A stretch of DNA of 64,000 nt from Diphasiastrum complanatum (Eukaryota; Streptophyta; Lycopodiopsida; Lycopodiales; Lycopodiaceae). The notes under the pieces were generated by a model. The model saw only the letters and a list, made by a program, of their open reading frames with translations. It was not told the DNA's origin and searched no databases. The stretch is taken from assembly GCA_029204225.1 (NCBI GenBank), contig MU832589.1:1-64000 (forward strand), given 5' to 3'. Shown piece by piece: positions 1-12,269 of the stretch. Position 1 is the stretch's first letter; every line of letters starts with the position of its first letter. A program made the translations under genes and the position numbers.

Positions 1-232
1 GAGAGAGTGGGGTGAGCAGCGGCAGGGCAAAGGCAAGGGAGCGGAGGGCAGAGAGTGGAGCAGTAGGGGAAAGGCAGGTCAGGGCAGACAGAAGGAGAGA
101 GCAGGGCAGCAAATAGTAGGGGAGAGGAGAAGAGGGGTGAGCAGCAGTAGGGCAAGGGGAAGGGAGCGAGGCAGGGCATGAAGGGAGCGAGGGGAAGGAA
201 AGTTAGCAGAACAGCAGGTAGGGAGATGAAGA
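1..232. repeat. Purine-rich low-complexity tract
   Basis: Almost entirely G and A on the plus strand. A segment starting GGGGTGAGCAGC near position 10 recurs imperfectly near 135, so the tract contains a degenerate direct repeat of roughly 125 bp. No reading frame is supported. Confidence 0.6.
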
Positions 233-236
233 CAGG

Positions 237-1277
237 TGTTCACTGATTCCTTATCAGTCTATTGATTCTTTAGATTTGTTACAGTTTGGCACGTTTTTGG
301 TTGGGCTTTAGTTCTGTCTAATCCAGGCTTCACGGGTTTTTTATGAATTAGTCTTCTTGATTCATTACCCACTCAGGCAGAGGGATCTCATGTTGTAGTA
401 AAGTTTTATCCTGCCTGTTAGAGGATACTCGGGCAACGTTCACTCTTGAACTGTACTCACATTACTTGAAAACATGCAAATCGATGGATCAACTTACGAC
501 TCGGATAAACACCCACAAATTCCTACTTCTACTTGCTACAGAATCGAATGGAAAAATCCTCCCCTAATCTGTTGCAGCTTCACTTCCGACAAGTTTTGAA
601 AGTTTATGCAGGGATTTGAGTGTCGCTGATTGTAGCATATAGATAAGGCATTTTCAAGTGTTTTGTGTATGGGTTCAAGTGGCAGCAGTGCCAAATGTTC
701 ATTGATTTCCTATCAGTGTATTGATTCTTCAGATTTGTTCAGTTTGGCACGTTCTTGGTTGTGGGTTTTTGTTCTGTCTAATCCGAGCTCCACGGGTTTC
801 TTATGAATTAGCCTTCTTGATTCATTACCCACTTAGGTAGAGGAATCTCATCGTATTGTAGTGTAGTTTTATCATGCTTGTCAGAGGATACTCGAGCAAC
901 GTTCACTCCTGAATTGTACTCACATTACTTGAAAACATGCAAGTCATGGTGCTGCTCGATGGATCAGCTTACTACTCGGATGAACACCCACAAATTTCCA
1001 CTTCTACTTGCTACAAAATCGAAAGGAAAACAAATTCTTATAAACTGAAATTAATCTACATGCATCAATCAGAATCAACAACAATAAACACAAAGCTAAT
1101 TAGCAAGCACTCTTGAACTGTACTCACACTACTTGAAAACATGCAAGTCATCGATGGATCAGTTTATTACTCAGATGAACACCCACAAATTCCCACTTCT
1201 ACTTGCTACAGAATCAAATGGAAAAACAGATCCTTATAAACTGAAATTAATCTATATGCATCAATCAGAATCAACAG
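237..1277 (+). repeat. Tandem repeat of about 459 bp, two long copies plus a truncated third
   Basis: Copy 1 starts at 237, copy 2 at 696; both open with TGTTCA(C/T)TGATT and share long blocks such as CACGGGTTT and ACTTGAAAACATGCAA. A shortened third copy begins at 1108 with CACTCTTGAACTGTACTCAC and runs to about 1277. Copies differ by scattered substitutions and small indels, so this is an old tandem duplication. A 60-residue open frame in copy 3 (1133-1315) is not kept open in the others and I do not call it a gene. Confidence 0.75.
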
Positions 1278-1420
1278 AAGCATTTTTTAAGCTTTTCTTT
1301 TTCCCAGTTCTTTAACTCTCTTTGCGTTTCTTTCTCAAACAAGTTTTTTTTTTTCGAGTATCCTCACGTCCTATCGGTTACTTTTTATTTTTACGGCATC
1401 TTTTTAAAAAAAAAAAAAAG

Positions 1421-1800
1421 AATTGGACCATTAGCCTCGTTGGAAGTGACCCTATCTCTGATAGCTCCTCTCACGACTGTCGAAGGCTTTTTCTGTAAAA
1501 AAATAAAAAATAATAATAATAAACAAACAAACAAACAAACAAACAAACTTTTGTAGAGGCCTATGAAGTTCCATCTCGTTGAGACCAGGACATAGAGAAA
1601 TCTGCAAGGGTTATTGTCAAAAAAAAAAAAAAAACAAATTGGGCCATTAGCCTCGTTGGGAAGCGACTCTATCTTTGATAGCTCCGCCCACGACTGTTGA
1701 AGGCCCTTTTCTGTAAAAAAAAATATTATAATAATTTTAGCCCAAGCCTCTCTAGTGAGTGACTTTGTCTTTGATAGACTCTCCCAAGACTGCCAAGGCT
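1421..1800 (+). repeat. Three poly-A-associated repeat modules with an (AAAC)n tract
   Basis: Three related modules lie head to tail at 1421-1507, 1635-1726 and 1739-1800. The first two share GCC/ACCATTAGCCTCGTTGG, then CTATCT(C/T)TGATAGCTCC and CACGACTGT, and end in TTTTCTGTAAAA. The first two are preceded by A-runs and an AAAC microsatellite sits at 1520-1548. A-runs beside short repeated modules suggest retroposed units, but no pol III box is recognisable, so the class is open. Confidence 0.5.
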
Positions 1801-2290
1801 AAAACGAGTTATAGTTGGTATTGAAAAATCCTTCTATAAACTTGCGGAGAGGTGCCGAAAAGTAGTTTTTGAAGCAAAACTAACCCTTTGCCAAAAAACC
1901 TACATAAGTGCTTTTCCAATTATCATCCCTTGTCATAAGACTTTCGTTGGAAGGGCATAATTGAAATTATTTATAAAATCTACCCTTGCCCAAACCGTGA
2001 ATGTTCTAGACAAAGAAATATTTCTGCTTTGTTCATCATGTCTTTTCCTCTTCCATCTCCTCATCATCAATTCCCTCATATACATTTCAAAAACTGCATC
2101 TCCCAATCTCTCTCTCGTACATCACCACACCACTCCATATCACCTTCATCTTGCACACATCAGGCCATGGCAATGTATGAGCAGCTTGCCCAAATCTCGA
2201 TGCTTTTCGGAGAAACTCTTGCCAAGATGGCGGCAGGTTGGAATTCCGATCTTCCTAGTCACCACAAAATGGTATTTTTCTATTGCCAGA
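1801..2290. other. Unassigned sequence
   Basis: Overlapping short open frames occur on both strands, but none has recognisable motifs. I see nothing further here. Confidence 0.4.
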
Positions 2291-2293
2291 TTT

Positions 2294-3748
2294 TCAATAA
2301 TACCCATAAGGGTCTGGTGGCCATTCCGGATAACCTTGTTCATCAACAATTGGGTAGTTGAGGCATTCCATCAGAGTATCCCAAGATAAAACTGAATCCT
2401 CATAGATTGGCGCAATTGGTCCCGATGTCATGGACTCTCCCAAATCATAATGTGGATATGACATGCTTGCTTGACTCTCTTGTCTGTCCAGGTATTCGTG
2501 GTATGCCATAACCTAACGACTTTCCTCAGCAGTCAATATCAAAGATTTAGGACAAGGCTTTGTCATTGTAGGTGCTGGTTCTTGCTGTACAATTGGTCGT
2601 TTTGGGCTTAAATTCCCTGGATTTGGCCATCTAAGCAATGTGATGTCCTGATGTAGCTTTGTGGTGGCCAGATGTTGAGTGGAACATTCCAACTTTGGTT
2701 GGATCTTGTTTATGATTGGCGTTGAAATCAGAGGACAATCTCCCACCTTAGTCTTTCCTTTCTCAATGGACTGCTTTCTTGAAGGTGGTACAGATGGGTC
2801 GTTGCGTTGACTGATAGTCAGTTTGCTTTCAAGTTGTGTGTTTGACGTGAGACCCCTTTGTAATTCATCCACCAGAAGTTGTTGCAGCATTTGTTTTATG
2901 AGGCTTGGTAAAATCTACTGGATTGCATCTGTTGCCAATTTTTTTACTTCTTTTGTTATCCCTGGTTGGATAGATTTTACCCACTCTGTCTTCTGTGGTG
3001 TTGGTGATTCACGTGTGGCCGTGTCAACTTGTCTTAGGATCTTTCTCTCATTCCTTCCATCTGCATCTGCTTCGTAACCAGGTGGCACTATAAGTTTGTG
3101 TTTGTAGTGCAGCTTCTCGGTGGGTGGATTTGCATGGTCATATGTAAGTTGCCGATTCAAGCAGGTAAGAGTCATAATGGCTTTTCTTGGATCTCTTAGT
3201 GGACAATCACGACATGGGTGATTGATTCCGCATTTTTCACACCAAGGATAAAAGGAGGACAGATCATTTCGGTGTGGACATTCTGATCTATGATGTTTAC
3301 CTCCACATCCAAAACACCGTACCATGTGTAAGATTCTGTCACCTCTCAATTGATGTGCGTACACCGATATCAGGTCTCCTTTAATCCCTTCCACGAAATA
3401 TAGTCGTGAGCCAATTTGAACTTCCCTTGCCTGAGATGATCCACTCTCTGATATAACCAATACTTCCACCGAATCTTGCCTAACCACTAGAGAAGATTCT
3501 GAAAGTCCTGAGACCGATCTACTTTCTTTGGATGAGCGATTTGATGGCAAGCTAGATGGCATAGATGAGGATTTTGTTGATAGATTTCCAATCTCCAGAA
3601 TTCTCTTATTGGCTTGATTTCGTAATCTCGGATTTCGAACTAGACATTGAGGTGTTGGATGTTTTCCAAAACAATAATGGCACTGGTCCAATGGTCGGAT
3701 CTTTCGATTGGCATTTCGTGGTTCTGGGATGTAATCATATGACTGCAC
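2294..3748 (-). pseudogene. Ty3/gypsy-like gag fragment with three zinc knuckles and two in-frame TAG codons
   Basis: One minus-strand frame stays open from 3748 to 2294 except for two TAG codons at 2915-2917 and 2513-2515. The first 277 residues hold three knuckles with spacing C-x2-C-x3-H-x4-C: C23/C26/H30/C35, C145/C148/H152/C157 and C170/C173/H177/C182. The usual retroviral spacing is C-x2-C-x4-H-x4-C. The same short-spaced knuckles occur in the gypsy gag at 21.2 kb, where the linker between the last two is also similar, so this is the nucleocapsid part of a related gag. Ser-rich linkers separate the knuckles and the remainder is basic and Pro-rich. No protease or RT follows within 2.3 kb. 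Both stops read as CAG to TAG changes; programmed readthrough is possible but unproven. Confidence 0.6.
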
Positions 3749-3760
3749 ATCTCATCTGTG

Positions 3761-4214
3761 TCACTGACACTTGCATCTGATCGTCCGTACTACTAGTACT
3801 TTGGCTAGCGTTATTTGTGGCATCTTGTGGATTAGATGCTCTATCATCCCTGATTGTTTGAATGTTGGATATGGGTTGTGATGGTGTGTGCAAGATCTAT
3901 GCTTCTGCAATAGCCGCTGCCTTACAGAGTTATTTTGGACTGGTATATGATGTAAAGGGTGGCATACCAATCTTGATCTTGTGCGGTAATCCAAGTTTTT
4001 GCTGATCGCCATCATCCAATAAAGCCTCAGATTTTACATAAGCAAATTCTACCCACGCTTTTCCTGAAGCACCCATGTCCCAGCAATAAAAGAACCGACA
4101 ATAGCGCTCCTTCACGACAGTTGCAGTCCAGTGCCGAGGGACCGACACTACTTTGGGCCGTGGACCCTGTTGTGGGTATTTCCTACACAATGATGAACAA
4201 GTGGGTCCCACCAC
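3761..4214 (-). pseudogene. Possible upstream part of the same gag-like region
   Basis: Minus-strand open stretches at 3930-4214 and 3761-4015 precede the zinc-knuckle frame in the right order but in other frames. The segment around WVEFAYVKSEALLDDG looks protein-like, but I cannot match it to a known domain. The call rests on position and orientation only. Confidence 0.25.
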
Positions 4215-4410
4215 TTGAAATACTATTGGCCAAGCCTTACCTAGTGGGCCCCGCCACAGTACATTGTACAGTTAGAATAATAAGTGCAAGGGCACCGTCT
4301 TCCTGTGTGTATAAGACCGACAACCATTAGAATGAAGTTCATTTAGTTTGAAGGGCTAGGATGCCGTTGTAAATAGGCCAGTGAGAGCCAAGATGGCCCT
4401 CCCTCCTCAA

Positions 4411-4420
4411 CTATATAAGG
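4411..4420 (+). promoter_or_regulatory. TATA-box-like element CTATATAAGG
   Basis: CTATATAAGG followed by AGGC matches a strong plant TATA box. A start of transcription would be expected about 30 bases downstream, just before the CT microsatellite, which would then lie in the 5' leader. Confidence 0.4.
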
Positions 4421-4476
4421 AGGCAATTTTTCATTGTACACATCTTCCATTCTTCATAATGAAGCTCTCTTCTTTT

Positions 4477-4478
<2 letters not shown>

Positions 4479-4551
<73 letters not shown>
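4479..4551. repeat. (CT)n microsatellite, about 36 units
   Basis: Uninterrupted CT dinucleotides for 73 bp, followed by CCCTCTCCCC. A second, imperfect CT-rich stretch covers 4627-4758. Open frames through it (Ser-Leu or Arg-Glu repeats) are artefacts. Confidence 0.95.
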
Positions 4552-4555
<4 letters not shown>

Positions 4556-4849
4556 TCCCCAAGGGTGATTGGTGCATAGCTATGGATAGGCGCTCAAGCC
4601 CCCATAGCCCCAACCATCGTTGGGGAACTCTCTTCTCTCTCTAATCTCTCCTTACTCTCTCTCTTCTCTCCTCTCTCTAAACTCTCTCTCCTCTCTCCTC
4701 TCTCTACACACACTCTCTCTCATCACTCCTTCTATCTCTCTACCTCCCTTCTCTCTCTGTTGCTATGCAGGTGTGCACGAGCTGCTCCTAGTGAACGGAC
4801 CCCTATACTACAAACAACCACAATAAAGTCTAACAGTACAGATACCATA

Positions 4850-6660
4850 AAGTGAAGCAAGTCTTAAGACACCCAGCTGTTACCTGCCACCATCCCACAA
4901 AACAAAATCGCACGATTTAGTTTAGTGAGGAAGACAAGTGTCATAGCTGAGTGTCAGTTGTTATCAATGTCCGAAACAAGATTCACTACCTTACCAACTT
5001 GATTGCAATTATAAAAAGCATGTCCAATCTTCCCAATCATACATTTCATAACTTAGCAATACATTCTGCCCTTTAACGAAACCGTATCATGGCGGAAGCC
5101 ATACTGACCAGTATAAGAGCAAAAAGAATGTATTAGATTCACATAAGCATTCTACATGTAAGCAGCTATCTTGTCATTGCACAGATGAAAAGAGACATGA
5201 TAATGGCCACAACGCTAGGTACTAGAGTAGATCCGTGCTATACTAGCCCCATGGATTTCCCATAAAAAACATTCAGGAGTCCAAGCACTGAACGACTTGG
5301 GCAAATCCATGCCATTCATGTGTACCATAGAAGAGCTCCATATAAGTCTGTGACATTACTTATAACAACAGGACTTAAAATGCAGGAACGAAATTCTTTT
5401 TGATAACACAAACCCTTATCAGCTTATACGCATGCAAGGTCAGTATTTTCTAGAATCATTAAGTAAAAACCATTAAAAGCAACTCTTGAAGTTTCTCATG
5501 CATGCATGAGTCAGACCGTAGTAATGAGTTAGGCTACCTTCCACGTCAGTGTTATTCCATAAAGCATTTTCCTGCGAGCTATCCAACTTCAGCTGTTTAA
5601 ACGAATCCCCTACGTGCTAAGGCATTCAAACCGAAAGTATTGGATTAATTGCCATGCCATTCATTTTCAGGATGTGGTCAAGTGTAATTTGTATTTATAA
5701 GAATTAGTCGTATTCTTTAAAGCTCATAGTGTCTTTGCCAAATAGCTAGTTACTATTCATAACATAGTTGTTCATAACGTAGTTGTCCATTCTTAGTTGT
5801 CCATTCCTTACTTTATAATACTCATCATTTTATGATTATGAGTTATCGTAAACACATGTCTTCTCAAGAGAATCGTCATATTCCAAGCATTCTTCATATA
5901 GCTTCCTTTATAGTAACCATCACCGTAAGATTATCAGTTATCAAAGGCAAATATCATCACAAGTATATCATATTACCCAAGTATTCAATTGGAGCCATTA
6001 TATGTAGCAAACTATAGCCAATCGAGTGTAGAGATAGCATGTACATTATCCACATTTATGCTATTACTTCTGGTATTAAGAAAACATCATGAAAGGAGAG
6101 TGGTCCATCGTGTTTTTGATGGCCACCAACCCTGAAAAATGCGTGGAGCATGGCATGTAAGCATCACCATTATGAATCACAGGTAGTATCGATCTATTGG
6201 TCGTCAAAAAGTGTTGGCCAGTGGCCAATCTTTCATCAGAGAAGGCACTGGCCAGCGACCACTTCATTATCATATGTGTACACAAAACCGTAATATTTAT
6301 CATCATGTGTTAGTTCGCTGTCCAGCATCTACCTTAAGCACGAAAAGGTTTGTATAATACCTGTGAACGTACCCACTCCTGCTCTTTAAGTCAGCGCTTG
6401 ATTGTGGAGGTATCCAACAGGTGTTTGCAAGCCAGAACTTGCTATTAAACCACAGTATTCACAACAAACTGTGAGCATTACTTCTACACAACAAAGCTTA
6501 GCATATGCCCACCTTTAACAACAAGTTACCATTACACCAAGTCATCGATAGTATGCTTACCTTTGTTTGTAGTATCGTTCACACGATTACTCTTCCAGAG
6601 ACATTCACATGCCTTTTCTTCTCCAATCATTAACCGTCACGGTAGAGAAGAAAATCGAGA
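4850..6660. other. AT-rich unassigned sequence
   Basis: No coding, RNA or element signature recognised. Short similar phrases containing CATAACATAGTTGT / AACGTAGTTGTCC occur around 5755-5805. Confidence 0.4.
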
Positions 6661-6671
6661 GAGCAAGAGCA

Positions 6672-6808
<137 letters not shown>

Positions 6809-7121
6809 AAGAGAGCAGGAAGAGTAAAAGAATAGAGTTGTGTAATCTCCTTATTTATAGAAAGCAGAGCACACTTAGGTGCACCAAGTGCAGATTATTG
6901 CTCACCGTTAGATTGAATCTCCATAACGTGCATAAATCTTGGCCATCGAAGGATTTCCAATTTTCCCACCATTTTTTTTTAAAAACTATTTTCTATTTGT
7001 GTGGGGTCTTCCAACTTAGTAAAGCATTTTTCGGCACTTCCGTGAACTTGGTTTATACAAGACAAATGCTTCCCGCAAAAACTTGTGGAGTGAATAAAGT
7101 AGTATATGTGTGCAACAGAGC

Positions 7122-7231
<110 letters not shown>

Positions 7232-7481
7232 CCTATTAGAGCCTCCCGAAAAAATTTCCAAGGGGGTAAATGCATATAATTCGAGAGCCAAATTGGACCT
7301 CTTGCCCATGTACAATAGTTGGTCGTTCTATCGAAATTAATTTGACATTCTTTCTAATGTCCCTAACTACATAACAAACTTATGAGAGCAGTCTTTCTAA
7401 ATTGTATGTAGGATTACATCAAAGATGGAGTAAGAAGAATTCATTCCAGATATCCACACCGATCATTACTACACAAACCTA

Positions 7482-8646
7482 TTGTTGAATTTGGACTCGG
7501 AGCGTAGTGATTCTGAGATCTATGATACTGACTTTGGAGTATCAATGGATGAAACAATATACCGTTTAACTGATGATGTAGTTGGGCTCACTCATGCAAA
7601 CATAGAAGCCTACTCACCTTCCGTAGATGTCAAGGAGCACACATCCCCTGCCTTCTTCCTTTTTAATGCTCAGTCGCACCATCTTATGTGTGCAAGTATC
7701 AATAAGTCCACTTTTCCAACGTATGGAGAGATTTTGGGTGTTGAACCCACATTTATAGCTCCTCCTTGAAACAAACAAAGAAAACCAAATCCAGAGTACG
7801 ATATTCAACAAAAATGAAAAGATATGCAAATGAAAATGTGTCTAAAAACCATGTATCATGGGAGAGAGGAAATTTGTTTCAACTCTAAGATGTCCCTCCT
7901 AATTTCGCATGTAGAACAATGGCATGAATTGTTTTGTGATTGTCATATTGACATAGTGGCTGGGAAACACAATAATTTAACCTAAACCATTGAAGCAATA
8001 AAGTCACATTGGGTCGTCGGTTTGCAGAATTATTTATCAAGGCTAGCTATGATACATGTTCAGTTTTCCTTGGTGTGACTACAAAACCAGTTGGTGGCGA
8101 GCCTATTTCATTCACACATCAATACTTGTTGCATGTTGAAGAACTTCAAGATAAAATAGAAGAATTGTGGAGCATCTAGTGATGTTAGTTTGCATACGGT
8201 CAACATCATGGGGAAAAAGTGGATGTCGTTTGAGAGATTACATCTGCCATAGGGGTAAGAAAACATGCAAACAAGTATCAAATATTGTGCCACACATGAG
8301 TTGTAGAGTGGGATGTCCTTTTCGGATGAGACTGACCATGACCATCCCGATGGATACAAAGGACATGGCACGAGTCCAAGTGTATGCTATACATGAGTAT
8401 CATCATCCCGACTCAGAGGAGGACAAACTACATTTGCATCCACATCCCTTTGTGGTGCATGAGTGTGAGAGAGATCTACAGGCATATAAAGAGGCATCTC
8501 AACTATCCAATGCATCTATCCAACGTGCACCATTATTGCAAGCACAAGTTAGTGAGGCGGATCAGACATGCTTTAGGTTTTTTCTCATCCCAAAGGAGAT
8601 ATCCCAATTGTCATACAAGCTACGAACGAAACGTAATTTGATGTGA
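7482..8646 (+). pseudogene. MULE transposase, N-terminal half (copy 1)
   Basis: Separate open stretches on the plus strand, in different frames, together look like the N-terminal part of a Mutator-like (MULE) transposase of the SWIM type. The last 160 residues (8167-8646) contain a Cys-rich piece (CRVGCPFRMRL), then YHHPDSEEDKLHLHPHPFVV and HECERDLQAYK, and end in a FFLIPKEI-like motif. The matching block exists on the minus strand at 42393-42620, upstream of a clear MULE catalytic domain. An acidic stretch at 7482-7769 may be the amino end. Frames change around 7770-8166, where FAELFIKASYD is visible in another frame. The catalytic DDE and SWIM regions are absent, so the copy is truncated. 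Confidence 0.65.
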
Positions 8647-8773
8647 TATGAGAATATTTTTTCACACTCTAGGCTTATAAAAATGTCTCTGATCAAACTC
8701 TAAATTTCTAACTAATTTTTGTTGTTTGTGTTGTGCAGTACGTGTGCCCCAACTACACAGCTGACAACAAGGT

Positions 8774-8829
8774 GTTTTTGAAAAACGTTTTAAATCGAGG
8801 GGTTTTTGAAAAACGTTTTAAATCAAGGT
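8774..8829 (+). repeat. 28-bp tandem duplication
   Basis: GTTTTTGAAAAACGTTTTAA occurs at 8774 and again at 8802, giving two near-identical 28-bp units. The segment TTTTTGAAAAA is itself close to palindromic. Confidence 0.85.
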
Positions 8830-10480
8830 TGGAGAGATAATTAGAGAGAGAGACAGAGACATAGAGCGAGGCATAGAGTTAGGCAGACAAAAAATATAGT
8901 TGTTGTATGTGAAAATTATGGTTTTCGGATAATTGAGATCATGTGATTATAGACCGACAGATTTCATGATTGTCAGTTCCCATAAACCAGAATTTGGGAC
9001 TTTTGAGCTAGAAACAATGATTGTGATTTGAAATACTTTAATATGGTTTTTATCTGCTATTTCTTTGTCGTTTGTCTTGGTTCATTTGTTTATATGGTTG
9101 CCCTAATTTTAAAAGCTCTTCCATTGAAAAACATACTCTTGAAAAGCTTCTATTTTGGAAGCCAAGTTGATTTAAAACTTTACAAAGACCAAACTACACG
9201 ATATATAGCTTCAATAAGATTAATGAATTGCTCAATGGTTATGTATGTCTTCATTAAGATTGACTGATTACTCATTGGACATTCACACTATGAGGACATA
9301 TCACATGTTTACATGAATGTATTTCAGTTATGCTCAGAACTCAAGGACTAATATTTACCTTCTTTCCTAGGTGTCTCTTTTTTGTTCAAACAATGGATAA
9401 GATTCTAAAATCTCATGTTATCATTTCTTGTTTATTTTATACTTGATCTCACTAACGTTTGCATGCAGGTTTACAGGTTTCCCGGTGGGAATACCAATTT
9501 TGGTTTTGCACGCTCTTTTAAAATCATGGAATTAACAAAGAAAAAACACAAAATGAGTTCTATCCATGGCATGACCAAATTATGTTAATTTAGTCATCCA
9601 AATACCAATGTAATCATAAGACGATTATTTGTAAATATGTTAGTTATCAATAATGCAACAACACCATTCCATACCTACTATTATCACATATGTTAGAACA
9701 ATACAATGAGAAATTAGGGGATATTGAAGAGTGAAATTCATGTACTATTGATTGTGATCTGAAATACACTACAGCTTGAAGGTGTCAGATTTTTGTTTGT
9801 TGTGTTTGTCTGATTAGGCTTATGTGTATTCGATCTGTTCACTCACGTCTCAATTCGAATTTGTTAGATGAAACTCCACAAATATTTATGATCAGATATG
9901 ATCAATTCTCGAAGGCATTGTTAAAATGATTCCGCACATTCAACAATGCACAAATACAATAAATAGACTGATCAGAGTGATCTTTGAATTGCATCTATTA
10001 GAATTTGAATCCAAATCTATTGTATTTTAGATTCATGGGATTGTAAAATTCCAACAATTTTCTCATTCCAAAGAACTTGAAAACAAGTATTAGCTTACCT
10101 TATAACTAGGCATTAGTGCTCATTAAATTTTTTACAAATATTCAATTACTCACGTAGATACATTGACTCGCAAGGAAATGATGGGTTTTGACCTACTATC
10201 AAATTTAGTTTGATTGCGAAATTTAAATATGTAAGACAAAGTATTCATGGTGCCCCAAGTACATTGGTGCACGTGCACAAAGTGAAAGATGGTTTTTAAA
10301 AGAAATTGCGTATTGCATTTTAAAAATGTTATGCCTTTCAATGTTTGTATATTATTCTTCTAAAAAATTTATGCTTTGCAACAAGTTGTATTTATAACAA
10401 AAAGGAGTTGATAACCAACTATCAATAAATGAGTGATTCTTTGATTTTAATGAAGCAATTCATAATCTGCCTCACAAATA
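8830..10480. other. AT-rich unassigned sequence
   Basis: No convincing coding or element signature on either strand. A 79-residue frame at 9028-9267 is hydrophobic but has no recognisable motif. Confidence 0.4.
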
Positions 10481-10489
10481 GAGAAATGG

Positions 10490-10504
10490 TCTCTCTCTCT
10501 CCCT

Positions 10505-10544
<40 letters not shown>
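10490..10544. repeat. CT-rich microsatellite
   Basis: CT dinucleotides with a short CCCT interruption at 10501-10511, ending about 225 bp upstream of the first HSP90-like exon. Confidence 0.9.
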
Positions 10545-10546
<2 letters not shown>

Positions 10547-10768
10547 TGGCCTTTGCAAGCATTTGCCCGAGCTGTGACGTTGTCGTTGAGCGTCTCTTGT
10601 TTTGAAACTTTTTCCCTCGAAGGAACGCGTCGAGAGAGCGAGAGGGTGACAGGGAGAGGAGAGGAGAGCGCGCATGCAAGAGAGATGACTGATCGTCTTC
10701 ACTCAGAAATTTGCGAATGCCAATGCGGATCAAGAAAGATCTCTGGTTTTTGTTTAATGTTGTAGTAA

Positions 10769-11505
10769 GCTGAGACATTTGCCTTCCAGGCTGATATCAA
10801 TCAGCTTCTGAGTTGATCATCAACACTTTTTACGGCAACAAGCAAATATTTCTTCGAGAACTGATAAGCAACGCCTCAGATGTACGCATATGATTGACAA
10901 ACGCATTGGGCTTTCTTACCTAGTACAAAACCGATGTAATGATTGGGTCTTTAATGCTATTTTGCTTGTATTGTAGGCGCTGGACAAGATCCGCTTCGAG
11001 AGCCTGACAGATAAAAGCAAGCTAGATGGACAACCAGAATTCTTCATTCACATCATTCCTGACAAAAGCACCAACACTCTCACTATTATTGACAGCGGGA
11101 TTGGAATGACCAAAGCAGGTGAGCCTTGCCTCTGATTTCTTCGTTTTGCTTTACATTAACTGTTCAATCTCATTTTGTAAAATAATAAACAAAAATTAAG
11201 ATTGTATATTTGCTGTGATTGTCAGGTCTGGTGAAGAACCTTGGTACCATTGCTAGATCGGGCACTAAAGAGTTCATGGAAGCTTTGGCAGCCGGAGCAG
11301 ATGTTAGCATGATCGGACAGTTTGGTGTTGGATTTTACTCTGCATATTTGGCGGCTGAGAAGGTGGTTGTGACAAGCAAGCACAACGAGGATGAGCAGTA
11401 TATCTGGAATCTCATGCAGGAAAATCGTTCACTGTTACGAGAGACGCAGCAGGCGAGCCCCTTGGCCGTGGAACGAAGATTACACTGTACCTCAAGGAAG
11501 ACCAG
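10769..11505 (+). pseudogene. HSP90: HSP90 (cytosolic type) N-terminal ATPase domain, broken, three exons
   Basis: Three exons encode the N-terminal GHKL ATPase domain of cytosolic HSP90, an ATP-driven chaperone. Exon 1 is 10769-10881 ([14 protein letters not shown]... ISNASD), exon 2 10977-11118 ([17 protein letters not shown], then DSGIGMTKA) and exon 3 11226-11505 ([28 protein letters not shown]). Introns 10882-10976 and 11119-11225 have GT and AG ends, and exon 3 is followed by GTAAGT. ATP-site motifs NASDAL and DSGIGM are intact. Exon 1 lacks one T near 10813, giving TGA; exon 3 lacks one G after the Trp codon near 11407, shifting the rest out of frame. The initiator ATG is not visible (AAGCTGAG where ATGGCTGAG is expected). 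No middle or C-terminal domain follows. Retained introns mean it arose by DNA duplication, not retroposition. Confidence 0.9.
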
Positions 11506-11830
11506 GTAAGTTTAGGATGAAAACCAGTTATAGTAGTGTTGACAACCAGCACTTATGATTCTTCTTTGGCGATGTATGTAAGGACTGCCTAATGATATTC
11601 TTTATTTAACCATGAGAAAAAGTTCTAGCTTAAGAGCATAACTGGTACATTGTTTTCTTTGGCGATGCAAACAGACTGTTTAAACAGTTACATTTCCTTC
11701 AGTATCCGGATTGTATCCGAGAGCTCACTTATTTTGTCTTTGGTGTTGTCAAACATGGTAAAGTTGAGAATAACAAGCCACAGTTTAATTTCGTCTTCAT
11801 AGGGGTTCCGTTCAAGAGCAGCCTAGCCTA

Positions 11831-12048
11831 AAGTAATGCTTTTGTAACTTGGCTTCGCAAAGGCTTAAGGTACAGTGGTAAACGCTTAAGGTACAGTTGT
11901 AAACATCATGATCATATGCTTAAGAGTGATGTGTTGTTTAAAGTAATGCTTTTGTAACTTGGCTTCGCAAAGGCTTAAGGTACAGTGGTAAACGCTTAAG
12001 GTACAGTTGTAAACATCATGATCATATGCTTAAGAGTGATGTGTTGTT
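11831..12048 (+). repeat. Perfect 110-bp tandem duplication
   Basis: 11831-11940 is repeated at 11941-12048 with no difference seen over about 108 bp, so the event is recent. Each unit contains two internal copies of GCTTAAGGTACAGT(G/T)GTAAAC. Confidence 0.9.
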
Positions 12049-12269
12049 GCGTTGTGAAGACAAGAGCATCAACTAAAACGGATTTTCAAATTATTCTAAA
12101 TTTAAATCTTTTTTTTGGTTCTTCTCTCTTTGCGTTGAAGGTCATGGACAAAGCTCGAGAAAATCAGCAAAGTATAAGGACAAAATCAGCACAATTTTTC
12201 AAGAATTGATATCATAAATTTTTTGACAATTTTTTATATAAACATGTAGACACTCTTATGAGCAACAAT

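Larger units (their letters stand above)
4168..4830 (+). mobile_element. Candidate LTR or promoter-bearing repeat
   Basis: The segment opens with TGTTGTGGGTATTTCC, carries a TATA box at 4411, a long CT tract and an AATAAA-like signal near 4822 (CACAATAAAG). That order resembles an LTR of a plus-strand element. No second LTR, target duplication, primer site or polypurine tract was found, and the neighbouring gag fragment points the other way. It may be a solo or partial LTR. Confidence 0.3.

Noticed and set aside
1961-2389. 142-residue open frame near the gag fragment
   Set aside because: No recognisable domain, odd composition, and competing frames on both strands. No splice or promoter support.
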